Source: CAZMZW01 sp964571135 | GTDB taxonomy: Bacteria > Chloroflexota > Anaerolineae > Anaerolineales > Anaerolineaceae | Assembly (NCBI GenBank): GCA_964571135.1 | Contig: CAZMZW010000006.1 | Location: forward strand, 1-64,000 | Reading direction: 5' to 3' | DNA length: 64,000 nt | Shown here: positions 25,423 to 35,652 of the stretch, piece after piece | Position numbering within the stretch: position 1 is the first letter of the stretch | Layout: every line of letters starts with the position of its first letter | The notes under the pieces: model-generated | Database searches by the model: none | What the model was told of the DNA's origin: nothing | What the model saw: only the letters and a program-made list of their open reading frames with translations | Translations under genes and position numbers: made by a program

Positions 25423-27510
25423 TTAGTTCAGTCCGCCACCTTTGGGATCCTGGTATGAAAACAGGGTTGACTCACCTAATTGTTTAATTGCAATAAGATG
25501 ACCCTCCAAAACCCAGCGGTAGGGATCACTATCCAGGAGCATATCGGGAGATCCATAAACATACCGCATATGGATGGAATCAAAATACTGGTCAGCATTC
25601 CCCTTTTTCAATTGCTCAAAATATTCTTTTCCATTAATCAGCCCATCCAGGTTGACAATTGTTCGGTCCTGGATGAAATAGGCGGTCACGCCTCCGCCAG
25701 TCATACCGATCACCGAACCGGGCTGGGTATTGTTCTGGATGTTAAGGGTTTCTCCAATGTAATCATGTTGATCTCCCCCGGGAAGATCCCAGCGGAAAAC
25801 CTGCCAACTATTCAAAGCAAAAAGAGCGAAGATGATAACGCAGGAAGAGAGGGCGATTGCTTTAGTCAAGTCAAAAGCTGCTTTTCTTTTCCTGATCTCA
25901 CAGAAAATACATTCCAAGAGGATGCCGCCAGCGGTCACAATGAAGACCATTTCGGCAATCCAGTACCAATACTTGGCATGCAAATAACCGGTCGCTTTAT
26001 AGGAAATTACGCTGAACAGGCAACCGGCAAATAGCGGCAGCAGCGCAAAACGGTCAACAGTGGATTGAACCCATGACCACTGGCGCCGCACCAACCAGAT
26101 CACCAGCCCCAGAAACGCCAACCATAAAATGATCAAAGCAATGGTTGTACCATTCCCCTGCATGGAAAATAATTGGTTAAGCCATTGAGCCAGTATTTCA
26201 AGCGGTTGGGTTACCAAGGACCAGGGGCCACTGTTGGGGGAAGCCGAAAACCATCCGCTGAAAACACCAGCCAGGGTTTTATTGGGAAATCCATAAACCG
26301 TGTTTGGCAAAAGCCCCCACCAACGTTTTATCGTCCCACTGATGGGTAGCGCTGTACCGGCATAGGAAAGATTCCAAAGCATATAGGCGCCCAGACCAAA
26401 CCCCAGGGGCGCAAAAAAGGCAGCTGAATTCTGCAGCCACACTTTCCAGTTCTTTTTCAACGATGACTCTTCAAACGGTGAGGATTTCAAACGTTGATTG
26501 AACCATCGCAAAATCAAATTCCTGCCACCCAACAACACCAACGATAAACCCCAATCCAATATCAATACTGCACGTGAGTATCCGCGGAACAAATTTAAAC
26601 CGTCGAATAAGAAAATAATAAGGATTGAAATGATCGCTGAAGCAGCGGACAAAAAAAGGATATTCCTGACGAATGCCTTTACTCCGCTTTCTTTTGAGTC
26701 CGGGGTATAGGCTCCAGAGAAATAGTTAGCCAGTGGTTTAATAATTACTGACAACCCAATCAACAGGTAGGCAAAAGGAAGGAAATTGAGAATATTGGTA
26801 GTGGATTGAATTCGTAAATAATAGCTCACCACTGCAACAAGCAAGATCAAGCAGAAATCCAACAGCACCTGCCAGCGCAGGGACGAATTGCGAAAAACGA
26901 GCCATACCCCCGCAAGTAAAACCAGGAAGATATTATCCAAACGGCTGAAAAGAACCAGCAAGGCAGCCAGACCCAGCCAAAACATTTTCAGCCAACTTTT
27001 TCGATTTGGTTTCAGGTCAGCAGGGAAGCAGCTGATCAGATAGATGAATAGAATAATTGAAACCACGTTGACACCTGTTTCCATGCCCAGCATTGTCGTA
27101 AGACCATGAATCGCAGGGGTAAACATCCAGAAAAAAGCCACCAGCCAGCCAGTTTCTTTGGAAAGGTTTTTTGAAAACAAACGATATAAGAGGATGCCTG
27201 CAAATGCATTTAAAAGAGCCAGTACCATCACCAGCACGCGCAAAGGCAGGAAGAGATTAATGCGAGCCAGGGTAAAGATCGGAACGCAAATAGCCATCCA
27301 CAACGGATGAAAGCCGTTGGTGGCATTTAAACCATCAAAGGTGACCCCGCGGCCCTCGCTTATATTTTGTGCAACTTTAAAGTAATAAAATGCGTCATCG
27401 GTTTTAAACCAGTTCAGCAGCCTGCCTTCCGGTGCCAACGCAACAAAGAGATGGCTGAAGATCACCAACAGCAGAAGAATGACTTCAAAAGAAAGATGGA
27501 ACTTTTTCAT
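25423..27510 (-). CDS. Polytopic membrane protein, GT-C glycosyltransferase-like
   Basis: 695 residues with about 12-13 hydrophobic helices and a soluble C-terminal part. The first outside loop carries the acidic pair in WFKTDDAFYYFKVAQNISEGRG followed by TNGFHPLW, the position of the catalytic acidic motif in GT-C enzymes that use lipid-linked sugars. The C-terminal segment (VNLDGLINGKEYFEQL) resembles other bacterial GT-C proteins. It is probably a glycan-assembly enzyme in the cytoplasmic membrane; donor and acceptor are unknown. Confidence 0.7.
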   Translation of the reverse strand: MKKFHLSFEVILLLLVIFSHLFVALAPEGRLLNWFKTDDAFYYFKVAQNISEGRGVTFDGLNATNGFHPLWMAICVPIFTLARINLFLPLRVLVMVLALLNAFAGILLYRLFSKNLSKETGWLVAFFWMFTPAIHGLTTMLGMETGVNVVSIILFIYLISCFPADLKPNRKSWLKMFWLGLAALLVLFSRLDNIFLVLLAGVWLVFRNSSLRWQVLLDFCLILLVAVVSYYLRIQSTTNILNFLPFAYLLIGLSVIIKPLANYFSGAYTPDSKESGVKAFVRNILFLSAASAIISILIIFLFDGLNLFRGYSRAVLILDWGLSLVLLGGRNLILRWFNQRLKSSPFEESSLKKNWKVWLQNSAAFFAPLGFGLGAYMLWNLSYAGTALPISGTIKRWWGLLPNTVYGFPNKTLAGVFSGWFSASPNSGPWSLVTQPLEILAQWLNQLFSMQGNGTTIALIILWLAFLGLVIWLVRRQWSWVQSTVDRFALLPLFAGCLFSVISYKATGYLHAKYWYWIAEMVFIVTAGGILLECIFCEIRKRKAAFDLTKAIALSSCVIIFALFALNSWQVFRWDLPGGDQHDYIGETLNIQNNTQPGSVIGMTGGGVTAYFIQDRTIVNLDGLINGKEYFEQLKKGNADQYFDSIHMRYVYGSPDMLLDSDPYRWVLEGHLIAIKQLGESTLFSYQDPKGGGLN

Positions 27511-27518
27511 AAATGAAT

Positions 27519-27932
27519 TTATTCTTTGATCGTTATCTTCAATTCTATCGGGACTACTTTACTAAACATGGCCTGAGCCGGACAATATTTTTCTGCTGAA
27601 AGCTGGACTGCCCGTTCCGCGGCTACCCGTTCGATTTTCCGACCGCTAAGGATATACTCGATGACAATCCGGGTGAACATGTGCGGATGGTCTTCTGCGC
27701 GATCCGCATGCACCTGAACTTCAAAGCTGGTTACTTCCTGTTTCTTTTTTTGCATGATGGAAATCACATCCATAGCTGTGCATCCTGCCAGACCGACGGC
27801 AAGCAGTTCCATCGGACGAAAGCCATCATTATCCCCACCTACATCCGGGGAGGTTCCCAAAGGAATGCTGAAGCCACTTTCGGCTGATCCGATAAAACTC
27901 ATGCGCTCCTTCCAAATTACTTTTACATCCAT
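27519..27932 (-). CDS. OsmC/Ohr-family protein
   Basis: 137 residues of the OsmC fold. The two redox cysteines lie in GLAGCTAMDVISIM and KYCPAQAMF. This family reduces organic hydroperoxides or handles reactive acyl groups in the cytosol. The second-Cys context (SAEKYCPAQAMFSK) suits the YhfA/OsmC group. It starts 70 bp from tsaD's stop and is followed by the GT-C gene after 8 bp. Confidence 0.9.
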   Translation of the reverse strand: MDVKVIWKERMSFIGSAESGFSIPLGTSPDVGGDNDGFRPMELLAVGLAGCTAMDVISIMQKKKQEVTSFEVQVHADRAEDHPHMFTRIVIEYILSGRKIERVAAERAVQLSAEKYCPAQAMFSKVVPIELKITIKE

Positions 27933-28002
27933 TTCCTACCTCCATATATCAGGCGATCCCACTGGGAATAACCAACTAAATTAAATTTAGTACAAGGTAC
28001 AT

Positions 28003-29052
28003 TTAAGCAAGCGGCCAATAAGGAAGCACATCGATATCCAAACTGTCCTGCTGGCTACTTAAAAAGCGCCAGTAACCAGCAGCCGCGATCATGGCAGCAT
28101 TATCCGTACACAATGGGAGAGGCGGGATGTGTACTGTAAAATATTTTTGACCGGTGAAGGCATTCCGAAGAGCCCGATTGGCAGATACACCGCCCGCGAC
28201 AATAATATCCCGTGCATGATATTCGTTGGCAGCCTCGAATGTTTTAGTAGAAAGGGCATCCACAACAGCCGCCTGAAAACTGGCAGCCAAATTTTCCACC
28301 GGTAGAGCTGAATTATCTGCGCTGATCTCTTTAACCATCCGCATGACAGCCGTTTTTAATCCACTAAAGGAAAAATCCCAACTGCCTTCCAAACGGGCAC
28401 GCGGGAAATTATATTGCAGTGGATTTCCTTTCTCAGCAGCTTTTTGAATGGATGGTCCTCCAGGATAAGATAAATTTAGCAGGCGGGCCACTTTGTCAAA
28501 TGCCTCGCCAGCCGCATCATCCAGTGTGCCGCCCAGACGCTTGTATTTAAGATGATCCTGCATGAGCATAAGCGTGGAGTGACCACCAGAAACGATCAAC
28601 GCCACAAGAGGGAAAGGCGGTTCCTCCACCTTCTCCCCATCCAATGGTTTTAGCCATGCGGAATAGAGATGCCCCTCGAGATGGTTAATGCCGATCATCG
28701 GGACTTTGGTTGCCAACGACAACGCTTTGGCCATATTCAAGCCCACCACCAATGAACCAGCCAAACCCGGTCCGCGGGTGACTGCAATGGCATCCAGTTC
28801 TTTCAATTCCAGATGTGCCTGCTTTAAAGCCTGTTCCACCACCGCATAAATGACGCGAATATGCTCACGGGAGGCTACTTCCGGAAATACACCACCATAC
28901 TGGGCATGCAGGTCCACCTGGGATGCGACGATATTGGATAAGATCTTATGACCATTCTCAACCACAGCCGCTGCTGTTTCATCACAGGAAGTTTCAATTC
29001 CCAGGATGCGTACTATTTTTTTATCTGTTTTTTCCGTTTTTATTTCAGGCAT
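28003..29052 (-). CDS. tsaD: tRNA N6-threonylcarbamoyladenosine transferase subunit TsaD
   Basis: 349 residues. TsaD transfers the threonylcarbamoyl group to A37 of ANN-decoding tRNAs, working with TsaB and TsaE. ASKHA motifs are VRILGIETSCDETAAAVVENG, the metal-binding histidines in GINHLEGHLYSAW, PLVALIVSGGHSTLML, DDAAGEAFDKVARLL, FSFSGLKTAVMR and IVAGGVSANRALR. It is an essential, near-universal gene. It begins 6 bp after the M24 peptidase gene. Confidence 0.96.
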   Translation of the reverse strand: MPEIKTEKTDKKIVRILGIETSCDETAAAVVENGHKILSNIVASQVDLHAQYGGVFPEVASREHIRVIYAVVEQALKQAHLELKELDAIAVTRGPGLAGSLVVGLNMAKALSLATKVPMIGINHLEGHLYSAWLKPLDGEKVEEPPFPLVALIVSGGHSTLMLMQDHLKYKRLGGTLDDAAGEAFDKVARLLNLSYPGGPSIQKAAEKGNPLQYNFPRARLEGSWDFSFSGLKTAVMRMVKEISADNSALPVENLAASFQAAVVDALSTKTFEAANEYHARDIIVAGGVSANRALRNAFTGQKYFTVHIPPLPLCTDNAAMIAAAGYWRFLSSQQDSLDIDVLPYWPLA

Positions 29053-29058
29053 GGCTTT

Positions 29059-30300
29059 TTATTTTCTTAATGGGATCACAAGATCAAATGGGTAATCGAC
29101 AAAGACCTTAAACTCTCCTTTTTCGGTCGCATAATATGTGTCTTCCAGGCGAACGCCCATATTTCGAGCTGGATAATACAACCCGGGTTCAATTGTAAAT
29201 ACCACCCCTGGTTTTAAGATATCGTGTGCAGAAGCACTTATTCCTGAAAATGGCTTTTCATGCACGTCCAATCCAATCCCATGCCCGATGGAGTGAACAT
29301 ACCCTTCTTCCGATTGGGGTTTTTCTTTGAAAGTAACATGCCCCATTTCTGCAAAAAGCTGACAGGTTCGGTCCTGACTATCAGAAAAGAGTTGATTGAT
29401 CCTTAGTTCGGAGACAATTGTGTCATAAACCTGATGCACTTCTTCATATAATTTCAAGACATCATCCGGTGCATAACCAAAACACCAGGTGCGAGTGAAG
29501 TCGTAATAATAACCACCACCGGCTTCACAGGGGAAAATATCAAAAACGATCGGGGCACCAGTGCGGATCACATCGCTGGGATTCCCAGCGCTATGTGGGA
29601 TACCTGCATCCCGCCCGATGGCGAAGATGGTTTCTTCCGGGGCTTCCAGATTACGTTCGGCAAACCAGAGGCGGATCATTTTCTTTATATCCCCAATGGT
29701 AACCGGCTCACCCCCCTTACCCACCAACATTCCTTTGATCTCACGCAAATGGCTGAGATAATCGGCGGTCATACCGACAATTTCAACGGTTAATAGTCCC
29801 ACCTGTCTTATCCGATCAATCTCAGCTGCACTTTTTGTCAATCGCGACATATCAAAAACATTATCCTCCAATTGGCCAACGATCTGAATTTCAGGTAAAT
29901 ATTCCTGTAAGGCAGAAAATTGTGAAAAACTCGATCCCACATCATTTCTTCCGGATACAGCGATCCTGCCTGAAGTGATTCCAGCTTCCTTAAGAATGGC
30001 TGCATTCATTAATGTATTTGCCTTAAGAACATCCCCATCGCTTTTTTCAAGGTAAGCCTTATAAGAAAAATCAGCCAAATTGCAAGTCTGCAGTCCAGTC
30101 TTGGCCGCTTCCTCGCGTTCCATTGGATTATGAAACAGGGTGGGAGGTTTTCCACATGGTTTGATCAGATCCGCCCCACTGACATGGTGCAGACCTGTGT
30201 AATAAACCATGTTGGGATTATGTTCAGCCGGACCAGTGACCCACAGCGCATCAATGCTCTGCTCCTTCATTATTTTATCCATATCAGACTGCATAAACAT
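29059..30300 (-). CDS. M24-family metallopeptidase (Xaa-Pro peptidase-like)
   Basis: 413 residues: a creatinase-like N-terminal domain (about 1-165) and a pita-bread C-terminal domain. The five metal ligands of the family can be placed: Asp in VFDIFPCE, Asp in YYDFTRTWCFG, His in HSIGHGIGLDVHE, Glu in FTIEPGLYY and Glu in VRLEDTYY. It is a cytosolic aminopeptidase or dipeptidase acting on Xaa-Pro bonds by family. Two nearby ATGs (30300 and 30294) are possible starts. It sits next to tsaD, possibly co-transcribed. Confidence 0.88.
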   Translation of the reverse strand: MFMQSDMDKIMKEQSIDALWVTGPAEHNPNMVYYTGLHHVSGADLIKPCGKPPTLFHNPMEREEAAKTGLQTCNLADFSYKAYLEKSDGDVLKANTLMNAAILKEAGITSGRIAVSGRNDVGSSFSQFSALQEYLPEIQIVGQLEDNVFDMSRLTKSAAEIDRIRQVGLLTVEIVGMTADYLSHLREIKGMLVGKGGEPVTIGDIKKMIRLWFAERNLEAPEETIFAIGRDAGIPHSAGNPSDVIRTGAPIVFDIFPCEAGGGYYYDFTRTWCFGYAPDDVLKLYEEVHQVYDTIVSELRINQLFSDSQDRTCQLFAEMGHVTFKEKPQSEEGYVHSIGHGIGLDVHEKPFSGISASAHDILKPGVVFTIEPGLYYPARNMGVRLEDTYYATEKGEFKVFVDYPFDLVIPLRK

Positions 30301-30329
30301 TTCCTTAATGAAAATAAAACTATTCTATC

Positions 30330-32405
30330 TCAGGAATTGGATTCTCCTGAAGATTTTTTCTTAAAATAATAGAAAGTTGTGAACGCAATTGCGGATAACC
30401 AGGAAGCGGCCGTAATCCAAAAGGCAGGCAAGTAGCTTTCAGGTTTCACCGTGATCAAAATATGCGCATTTTTTCCTGTCGATAAACCCAGAGAGCCATT
30501 GTTATCAAACCACTTGATACCGGGGTCATCTGCTTGAAGAAAACGCAAATCAGAATACTTGATCGTGTTTATTATTAATTCCCGAACCTCGGCCGGTTTT
30601 TCCAACACAATGGATAACTGGGAAGAAGTTGGGGTTAGATCAACAGAGGATGAAAAGGGTTGCACTGTTATTTCAGGTGAAATTAAATCTACTGGCAATT
30701 TATGATCATAGGGAGTTGCCAGAGCCACACGCATCCACATTCCAGAAGAGAACAAGAGGGGAATTACCAGAATAACCTCAACCAAAATAGTCATCCGGTT
30801 TTGTAAGAATTGAAAAGGAGAGGTAAGAAAAGATGCAACCTTTCTGTTAAAACGATAAAGAAGGTAGATTCCCCAGCCGGTTAAAGCCACCAGCAGAAGG
30901 ATGGATTGGACGCCAACATAGAAATTATGTGCCTTTAGGATATAAGCAGAAGCCGGGATAATTAATCGCTGGCTCATCAGGCCAGCCAGCCAGGCATTAC
31001 CCGCACCCTTGTGCGCCGAAACGATCGCCGGTTCCAGCCAGGAGAACAACGTACTGCGAATCAATAAGGTCATCAGGTATAAAACTGAGACAACCTTTAG
31101 CGAAAGAAAAATCCTTTTTAAGAATGGTGTGTTTCTGTAATTTAATGGTTTCTTCTTCAGATGACCAAGAAATAAACAAAAGAAAGTGATCGGTTTTTTT
31201 AGCATTTCGAGGACTTCATTGATATAGTGCGAAATTACAAAAGAAAAACCAAAATAACCCAGAATGGCGAAACGGAACGGGTATTTCTCCATGGCTTGCA
31301 AGGCTGGGATCTTCACCCATTCGGATATTATGGTGATCAGGTTCTGGTAAAGGTTCCCGAACGATAAAAACGTGATCAGCAAGGATGCAATCGCCACTGA
31401 AAACAATATTATGTGCTGTTCACCATTTTGTTCTTTTTTATAAAATTTTCTTTGATCAACCAAAACAAAAAAAAGGACAAGAACCAGAGGTAGTACAACT
31501 CCCCAATAAATGGCTCCATCCCAGTATGGGACTCCGTTGTTATAACTTTCGATAAATGGTTCAATATCATCCATATTGGAAGGAGTAAAAACAGGTGGGG
31601 TTAGCCCCCATGTAATAAATCCATTCCAGCTATAACCATTGAAAAATTTCTGTTGAAAATCGGAAAACGTCTGAACCGAAGTAGAAACCCGTACAAAAGA
31701 TAGCAAAATAGTCAATCCGATCAATGCAATTATAAAAAGGATGAAGGCCGGGCCTGGTTTCTGGATGAAACGCATAAGCGAATAAAGCCCAATAAAAACA
31801 AAAAACCAGATAAAAGGATGAATCCCACCCTGCAATAAGGTGAGCGCCAAAATCGAAGAACAACCGATTAAGCGTTTAACCAAATCCTCATCAATCAATA
31901 AATAGACCAACCAGGGGAAGAGATATAAATTCAGCCATGGGAAATAACCGATGGCAAGATGTTGAATAATGATCGGGGAGAATAAGAATAAAGCAAGAAA
32001 GATGCGGAATTGTCCATCCTGCCATTTTAATTTTTTACGTAATCTAAAAATCCCGATTATGCCTATGGCACAAAACACACATGCCAAAATTTTCATTAAG
32101 ATGAGAGCATCCATCCAATACAATAAAAAAATAAAAGGAGAAAGAGAAAAGGTCTCTGGATTGGCAAGAAAAAAAGAACTGACCGAAATGGCCGGATAAC
32201 TGCTTAAAGTCTGTGGATTCCACCAAAATAAAGGCAAGGAGTGGTATTGAGAAAGGGAGATTTTAATGAAATTAAAATAGGCAATCTCCTTCTTCCAGTC
32301 ATACATTCCTACCCGGGAATCGATCAAAAAAACGAGGATTAATATTCCCGCCAGAAGAATGTAGAAATATCCTTTTCGCCAAAAGGTATTAAAAACTTTC
32401 ATCAT
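30330..32405 (-). CDS. Large polytopic membrane protein, GT-C/YfhO-like
   Basis: 691 residues with about 12-14 hydrophobic helices and a beta-rich segment near 560-660 before the last helix. After the first helix it has YDWKKEIAYFNFIKISLSQYHSLPLFWWNP, then FFLANPETFSLSPF, a layout shared with YfhO-like membrane glycosyltransferases. It ends in a basic tail (YYFKKKSSGES). The region is rather AT-rich. Its function is probably in cell-surface glycan modification, by family only. selA starts 9 bp upstream of it in the same direction. Confidence 0.65.
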   Translation of the reverse strand: MMKVFNTFWRKGYFYILLAGILILVFLIDSRVGMYDWKKEIAYFNFIKISLSQYHSLPLFWWNPQTLSSYPAISVSSFFLANPETFSLSPFIFLLYWMDALILMKILACVFCAIGIIGIFRLRKKLKWQDGQFRIFLALFLFSPIIIQHLAIGYFPWLNLYLFPWLVYLLIDEDLVKRLIGCSSILALTLLQGGIHPFIWFFVFIGLYSLMRFIQKPGPAFILFIIALIGLTILLSFVRVSTSVQTFSDFQQKFFNGYSWNGFITWGLTPPVFTPSNMDDIEPFIESYNNGVPYWDGAIYWGVVLPLVLVLFFVLVDQRKFYKKEQNGEQHIILFSVAIASLLITFLSFGNLYQNLITIISEWVKIPALQAMEKYPFRFAILGYFGFSFVISHYINEVLEMLKKPITFFCLFLGHLKKKPLNYRNTPFLKRIFLSLKVVSVLYLMTLLIRSTLFSWLEPAIVSAHKGAGNAWLAGLMSQRLIIPASAYILKAHNFYVGVQSILLLVALTGWGIYLLYRFNRKVASFLTSPFQFLQNRMTILVEVILVIPLLFSSGMWMRVALATPYDHKLPVDLISPEITVQPFSSSVDLTPTSSQLSIVLEKPAEVRELIINTIKYSDLRFLQADDPGIKWFDNNGSLGLSTGKNAHILITVKPESYLPAFWITAASWLSAIAFTTFYYFKKKSSGESNS

Positions 32406-32414
32406 CAATTTATC

Positions 32415-33764
32415 CTAACCCAAAACTGACTTTAATTCGTTCAGGAATACTGTTTCTTCAGGTTCCGCTACAGTGCGTGGGTCGAACACCACACGATCAT
32501 TTTCAACCCGGGCGATCACTGGCACAGTCATTTGGCGAAGTCTTTTTAAAAATGCGTTGGGTTGGTTGACCTTTAGCGCTAGCAGAAATGTTGGCTGGCT
32601 TTCCCCGGGAAGACTTCCCCCACCGACCATGGAAAAACCATCAATCATTTCCCCTGTGCCAAGTTCTTTAACCCAGGATCTGACCCGTTTTTTTAGTTCT
32701 ACTAATGGAGCGGAAAGCATTTGCCAGACTGGAATTTCTTTTTCCGCTTCTCCTTTTAGATAATGCAGCAGGGTTGCAGAGAGCCCTGCCAGACATACCT
32801 TATCTGCCCGTAACGCACGCGCCAACGGGTGTTTTTTAATCTTATCCAGTAATTCTTTTTTGCCAATGATAATCCCAGCCTGGGGACCTCCCAGAAGTTT
32901 ATCCCCTGAAAAACAGACGATATCCGCGCCAGCCTTCAGGGATTCCTGCACAGTGGGCTCATGCGCAACCCCAAAGCGAGCCGTATCCAGGAAAGCACCC
33001 GATCCCAGGTCGTGAACCAGGGGAATGCCAGCCTGGTGGGTTAGCTCCACGATGTCTTTTAAATCCGGTTCACTGGTAAATCCCACGATACTGAAATTGG
33101 AATGATGCGCGCACATCACCAACCCGGATGGCTGCTTCAAAGCATCCTGGTAATCGCGCAAATGAACCCGGTTGGTGGCGCCAATACTGACCAGTTTTGC
33201 CCCGGATTGCTCCATCACCTCCGGTACACGAAACCCTCCGCCTATTTCAACCAATTGAGTACGGGAAATAATCACCCTTTTGCGTTTTGCCAATGCTGTG
33301 AGCACCAACAGAACAGCAGCGCCATTGTTATTAACCACGAAGGCACTTTCCGCCCCGGTCAAATGGGTCAAAAGTTGTTCGGAATGTTCTGAGCGCTTGC
33401 TTCTTACCCCTTTTTCCAGATCATATTCCAAACTGCAATAACTTTGAGACGCGGCAGCCATGGCAGAGATTGCCGCCCGACTAAGGGGCGCCCTGCCCAA
33501 ATTGGTATGCAGGATCACACCAGTTGCATTAATAACCGCCACCATGCCTGGTTTCACCCACTTCTCTACTTTTGCTTCAACTAATTGAATAATTTCCATT
33601 TCGGACGGTGTGGTTTTCCCACTTTTATTTTCTTTTCTGTTCTGTGCTAAAACCTCCCTGATCCCATCGAGGACCAATCCACGTCCTGCTCGTTCGATCA
33701 ACCCCTGGATCTCAGTTTTATGGGATAACTCATCGACCGAGGGCAATTTGCGCAGTTCATTCAT
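32415..33764 (-). CDS. selA: L-seryl-tRNA(Sec) selenium transferase
   Basis: 449 residues from ATG 33764. It is a PLP enzyme that converts seryl-tRNA(Sec) to selenocysteyl-tRNA(Sec) with selenophosphate. The N-terminal SelA domain (MNELRKLPSVDEL) is followed by ATGVILHTNLGRAPLS and VNNNGAAVLL. The PLP-lysine segment is CFSGDKLLGGPQAGIIIGK. The chosen start overlaps the upstream membrane-protein gene by 8 bp (ATGAATGA), so translation is coupled. No selB, selC or selD lies in the window and no obvious Sec codon is seen in neighbouring genes. The organism is therefore inferred to make selenoproteins elsewhere. Confidence 0.93.
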   Translation of the reverse strand: MNELRKLPSVDELSHKTEIQGLIERAGRGLVLDGIREVLAQNRKENKSGKTTPSEMEIIQLVEAKVEKWVKPGMVAVINATGVILHTNLGRAPLSRAAISAMAAASQSYCSLEYDLEKGVRSKRSEHSEQLLTHLTGAESAFVVNNNGAAVLLVLTALAKRKRVIISRTQLVEIGGGFRVPEVMEQSGAKLVSIGATNRVHLRDYQDALKQPSGLVMCAHHSNFSIVGFTSEPDLKDIVELTHQAGIPLVHDLGSGAFLDTARFGVAHEPTVQESLKAGADIVCFSGDKLLGGPQAGIIIGKKELLDKIKKHPLARALRADKVCLAGLSATLLHYLKGEAEKEIPVWQMLSAPLVELKKRVRSWVKELGTGEMIDGFSMVGGGSLPGESQPTFLLALKVNQPNAFLKRLRQMTVPVIARVENDRVVFDPRTVAEPEETVFLNELKSVLG

Positions 33765-34164
33765 TAAAATTATCATCCGGTTTAAAAAGTGCTGATTCGC
33801 TCATGCGCAATAGCACTTCCAGAACAATAAATCCGCCAGCCAGAAAAATTGCAATCAGTGCATTTAGCACCCGCCCTAACTGCAACCATGCGATCAAATC
33901 CACATAAATACTGAACCAGAGTGCTTCCCGGATCAATACTCCATCCGAAACCGGTTGTTTGGCTATCCGCCTTTGAAAAATATAAACGAAAGGAAGAATC
34001 AGACCGCTAGCCAGCATGGTGAGAAAAAAATAACCCAACCAACGAGGTCCAAGGGTCGGTTCTGTAAAAAAAACCATTACTGCCAGGCCAGTCAATCCGA
34101 TAAATGTCAGAATGAAAGCCGTCAATAATATCTTTGAAAAAGGGGAAAGGAATGATTTTTGCAT
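33757..34164 (-). CDS. Small membrane protein of unknown function
   Basis: 135 residues with three to four hydrophobic helices (KILLTAFILTFIGLTGLAVM, LGYFFLTMLASGLILPFVYI, and two near the C-terminus). I do not recognise the family. The stop overlaps the selA start, so the two are translated together; whether this reflects function is unknown. Confidence 0.7.
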   Translation of the reverse strand: MQKSFLSPFSKILLTAFILTFIGLTGLAVMVFFTEPTLGPRWLGYFFLTMLASGLILPFVYIFQRRIAKQPVSDGVLIREALWFSIYVDLIAWLQLGRVLNALIAIFLAGGFIVLEVLLRMSESALFKPDDNFNE

Positions 34165-34281
34165 ACTTTTAATAAATTATATCCTAAGCGCCTAAATTGG
34201 CAGAATGATTGAATATTTACTTCGCATTTCAATATCCTTTGATATACTCTTTGTTTTCACTGGTAAATTCTGAGGATTGCA

Positions 34282-35550
34282 TTGCTTACAAAATTCCGCG
34301 CCACCTATGAAGATTTCCCGCGTACTTTCTGGACCCTGGTGGGTTCTACGTTCATTGACCGCCTGGGTGGCTCACTTATTTTTCCATTCCTCTCGATCTA
34401 TATCACCAACCGTTTCAAAGTGGGTCTGACCGAAGTCGGCTTGCTGCTGGGGGTATGGTCGATCAGCGGACTGGCCGGGAGCATGGTGGGTGGCGCCATG
34501 ACGGATAAATTTGGGCGGCGGTTCATGCTCATCTTCGGCTTGATCTTCAGCGCAGGCACGGCTCTGCTGCTGGGATTCGCCAACGACCTGAAAACATTTT
34601 TCTGGGTACTGGCTTTCACCGGGTTCCTCTCTGATATCGGCGGACCTGCGCAGGGAGCCATGGTTGCTGACTTGCTACCAGAAAAGAAACGTTCGGAGGG
34701 TTTTGGCATCCTGCGGGTATCCGCCAACCTCGCCGGCGTGTTCGGTCCCGCCATCGGCGGAATGCTGGCGGGAGTTTCCTATTTACTATTATTTATCATT
34801 GATGCCTGCGCCAGTTTGATCACTGCTGCAATCGTATTCTATGCCCTGCCGGAGACCAAACCTGCCCACAGCGCTGACCACCCCAGCGAGGGCATACTCA
34901 AGACTTTTAGAGGGTATGCAAAAGTTGCCAGGGATAAACTCTTCATGGCTTTCATTATGGTGTCAATTACGATGATTTTTGTCTATACGCAAATGTATAG
35001 CACGCTATCAGTTTTTCTCAATCAAATACATCATGTGCCACCCCAGGGCTTTGGCTTGATCATGAGCCTGAACACATTGATGGTTGTGTTGCTCCAATTC
35101 TGGATCACACGCAAAGTAAAGAAGTTTGAACCGATGCTGGTGTTACTGGCAGCCACCCTGCTTTATGGCATTGGATTTACCATGTACGGTTTTGTGTCTG
35201 TTTTTCCGCTCTTCCTGCTTGCTATGGCGATCATCACCATTGGAGAAATGCTGCATGTCCCGGTGGCACAAAGCCTGGCGGCACGGTTTGCCCCAGCACA
35301 TATGCGCGGAAGATATATGGCAGTGAATGGATTGAGCTGGGCGATCCCGCATATCTTTGGTACCCTCGCTGCCGGGCTGGTGATGGATAATTTCAATCCC
35401 AATCTGATCTGGTACCTGGCAGGCGGGATCAGCTTGATCGCTGCGCTGGGCTTTCTTTTCTTACATATAAAAGCCAGGGACCGATTCCAGGCTGCCCCAT
35501 CTGTAGATGAAGAGACCATTGAACCAATTGAAGGGCATTCAAGTTTATAG
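34282..35550 (+). CDS. MFS transporter
   Basis: 422 residues with 12 predicted membrane helices. The signature loop between helices 2 and 3 reads GGAMTDKFGRRFMLIFG. The N-terminal half contains TFIDRLGGSLIFPFLSIYI. It is probably a proton-driven drug or metabolite exporter of the DHA1 type; substrate unknown. Start is TTG at 34282, with TGAGG six bases upstream. A candidate promoter (TTCGCA, 16 bp, TATACT) lies about 34 bases upstream of the start codon. The C-terminal 25 residues are acidic. Confidence 0.88.
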   Translation: MLTKFRATYEDFPRTFWTLVGSTFIDRLGGSLIFPFLSIYITNRFKVGLTEVGLLLGVWSISGLAGSMVGGAMTDKFGRRFMLIFGLIFSAGTALLLGFANDLKTFFWVLAFTGFLSDIGGPAQGAMVADLLPEKKRSEGFGILRVSANLAGVFGPAIGGMLAGVSYLLLFIIDACASLITAAIVFYALPETKPAHSADHPSEGILKTFRGYAKVARDKLFMAFIMVSITMIFVYTQMYSTLSVFLNQIHHVPPQGFGLIMSLNTLMVVLLQFWITRKVKKFEPMLVLLAATLLYGIGFTMYGFVSVFPLFLLAMAIITIGEMLHVPVAQSLAARFAPAHMRGRYMAVNGLSWAIPHIFGTLAAGLVMDNFNPNLIWYLAGGISLIAALGFLFLHIKARDRFQAAPSVDEETIEPIEGHSSL

Positions 35551-35652
35551 ACTTAGTTTAAATCATCTAATCCATCTTTCCCATCAGGTTTTTGGGATTA
35601 TTATTATGGAATTATATTGCCACAATTTCAATCGGCAGAAAGAAGAAAAACC

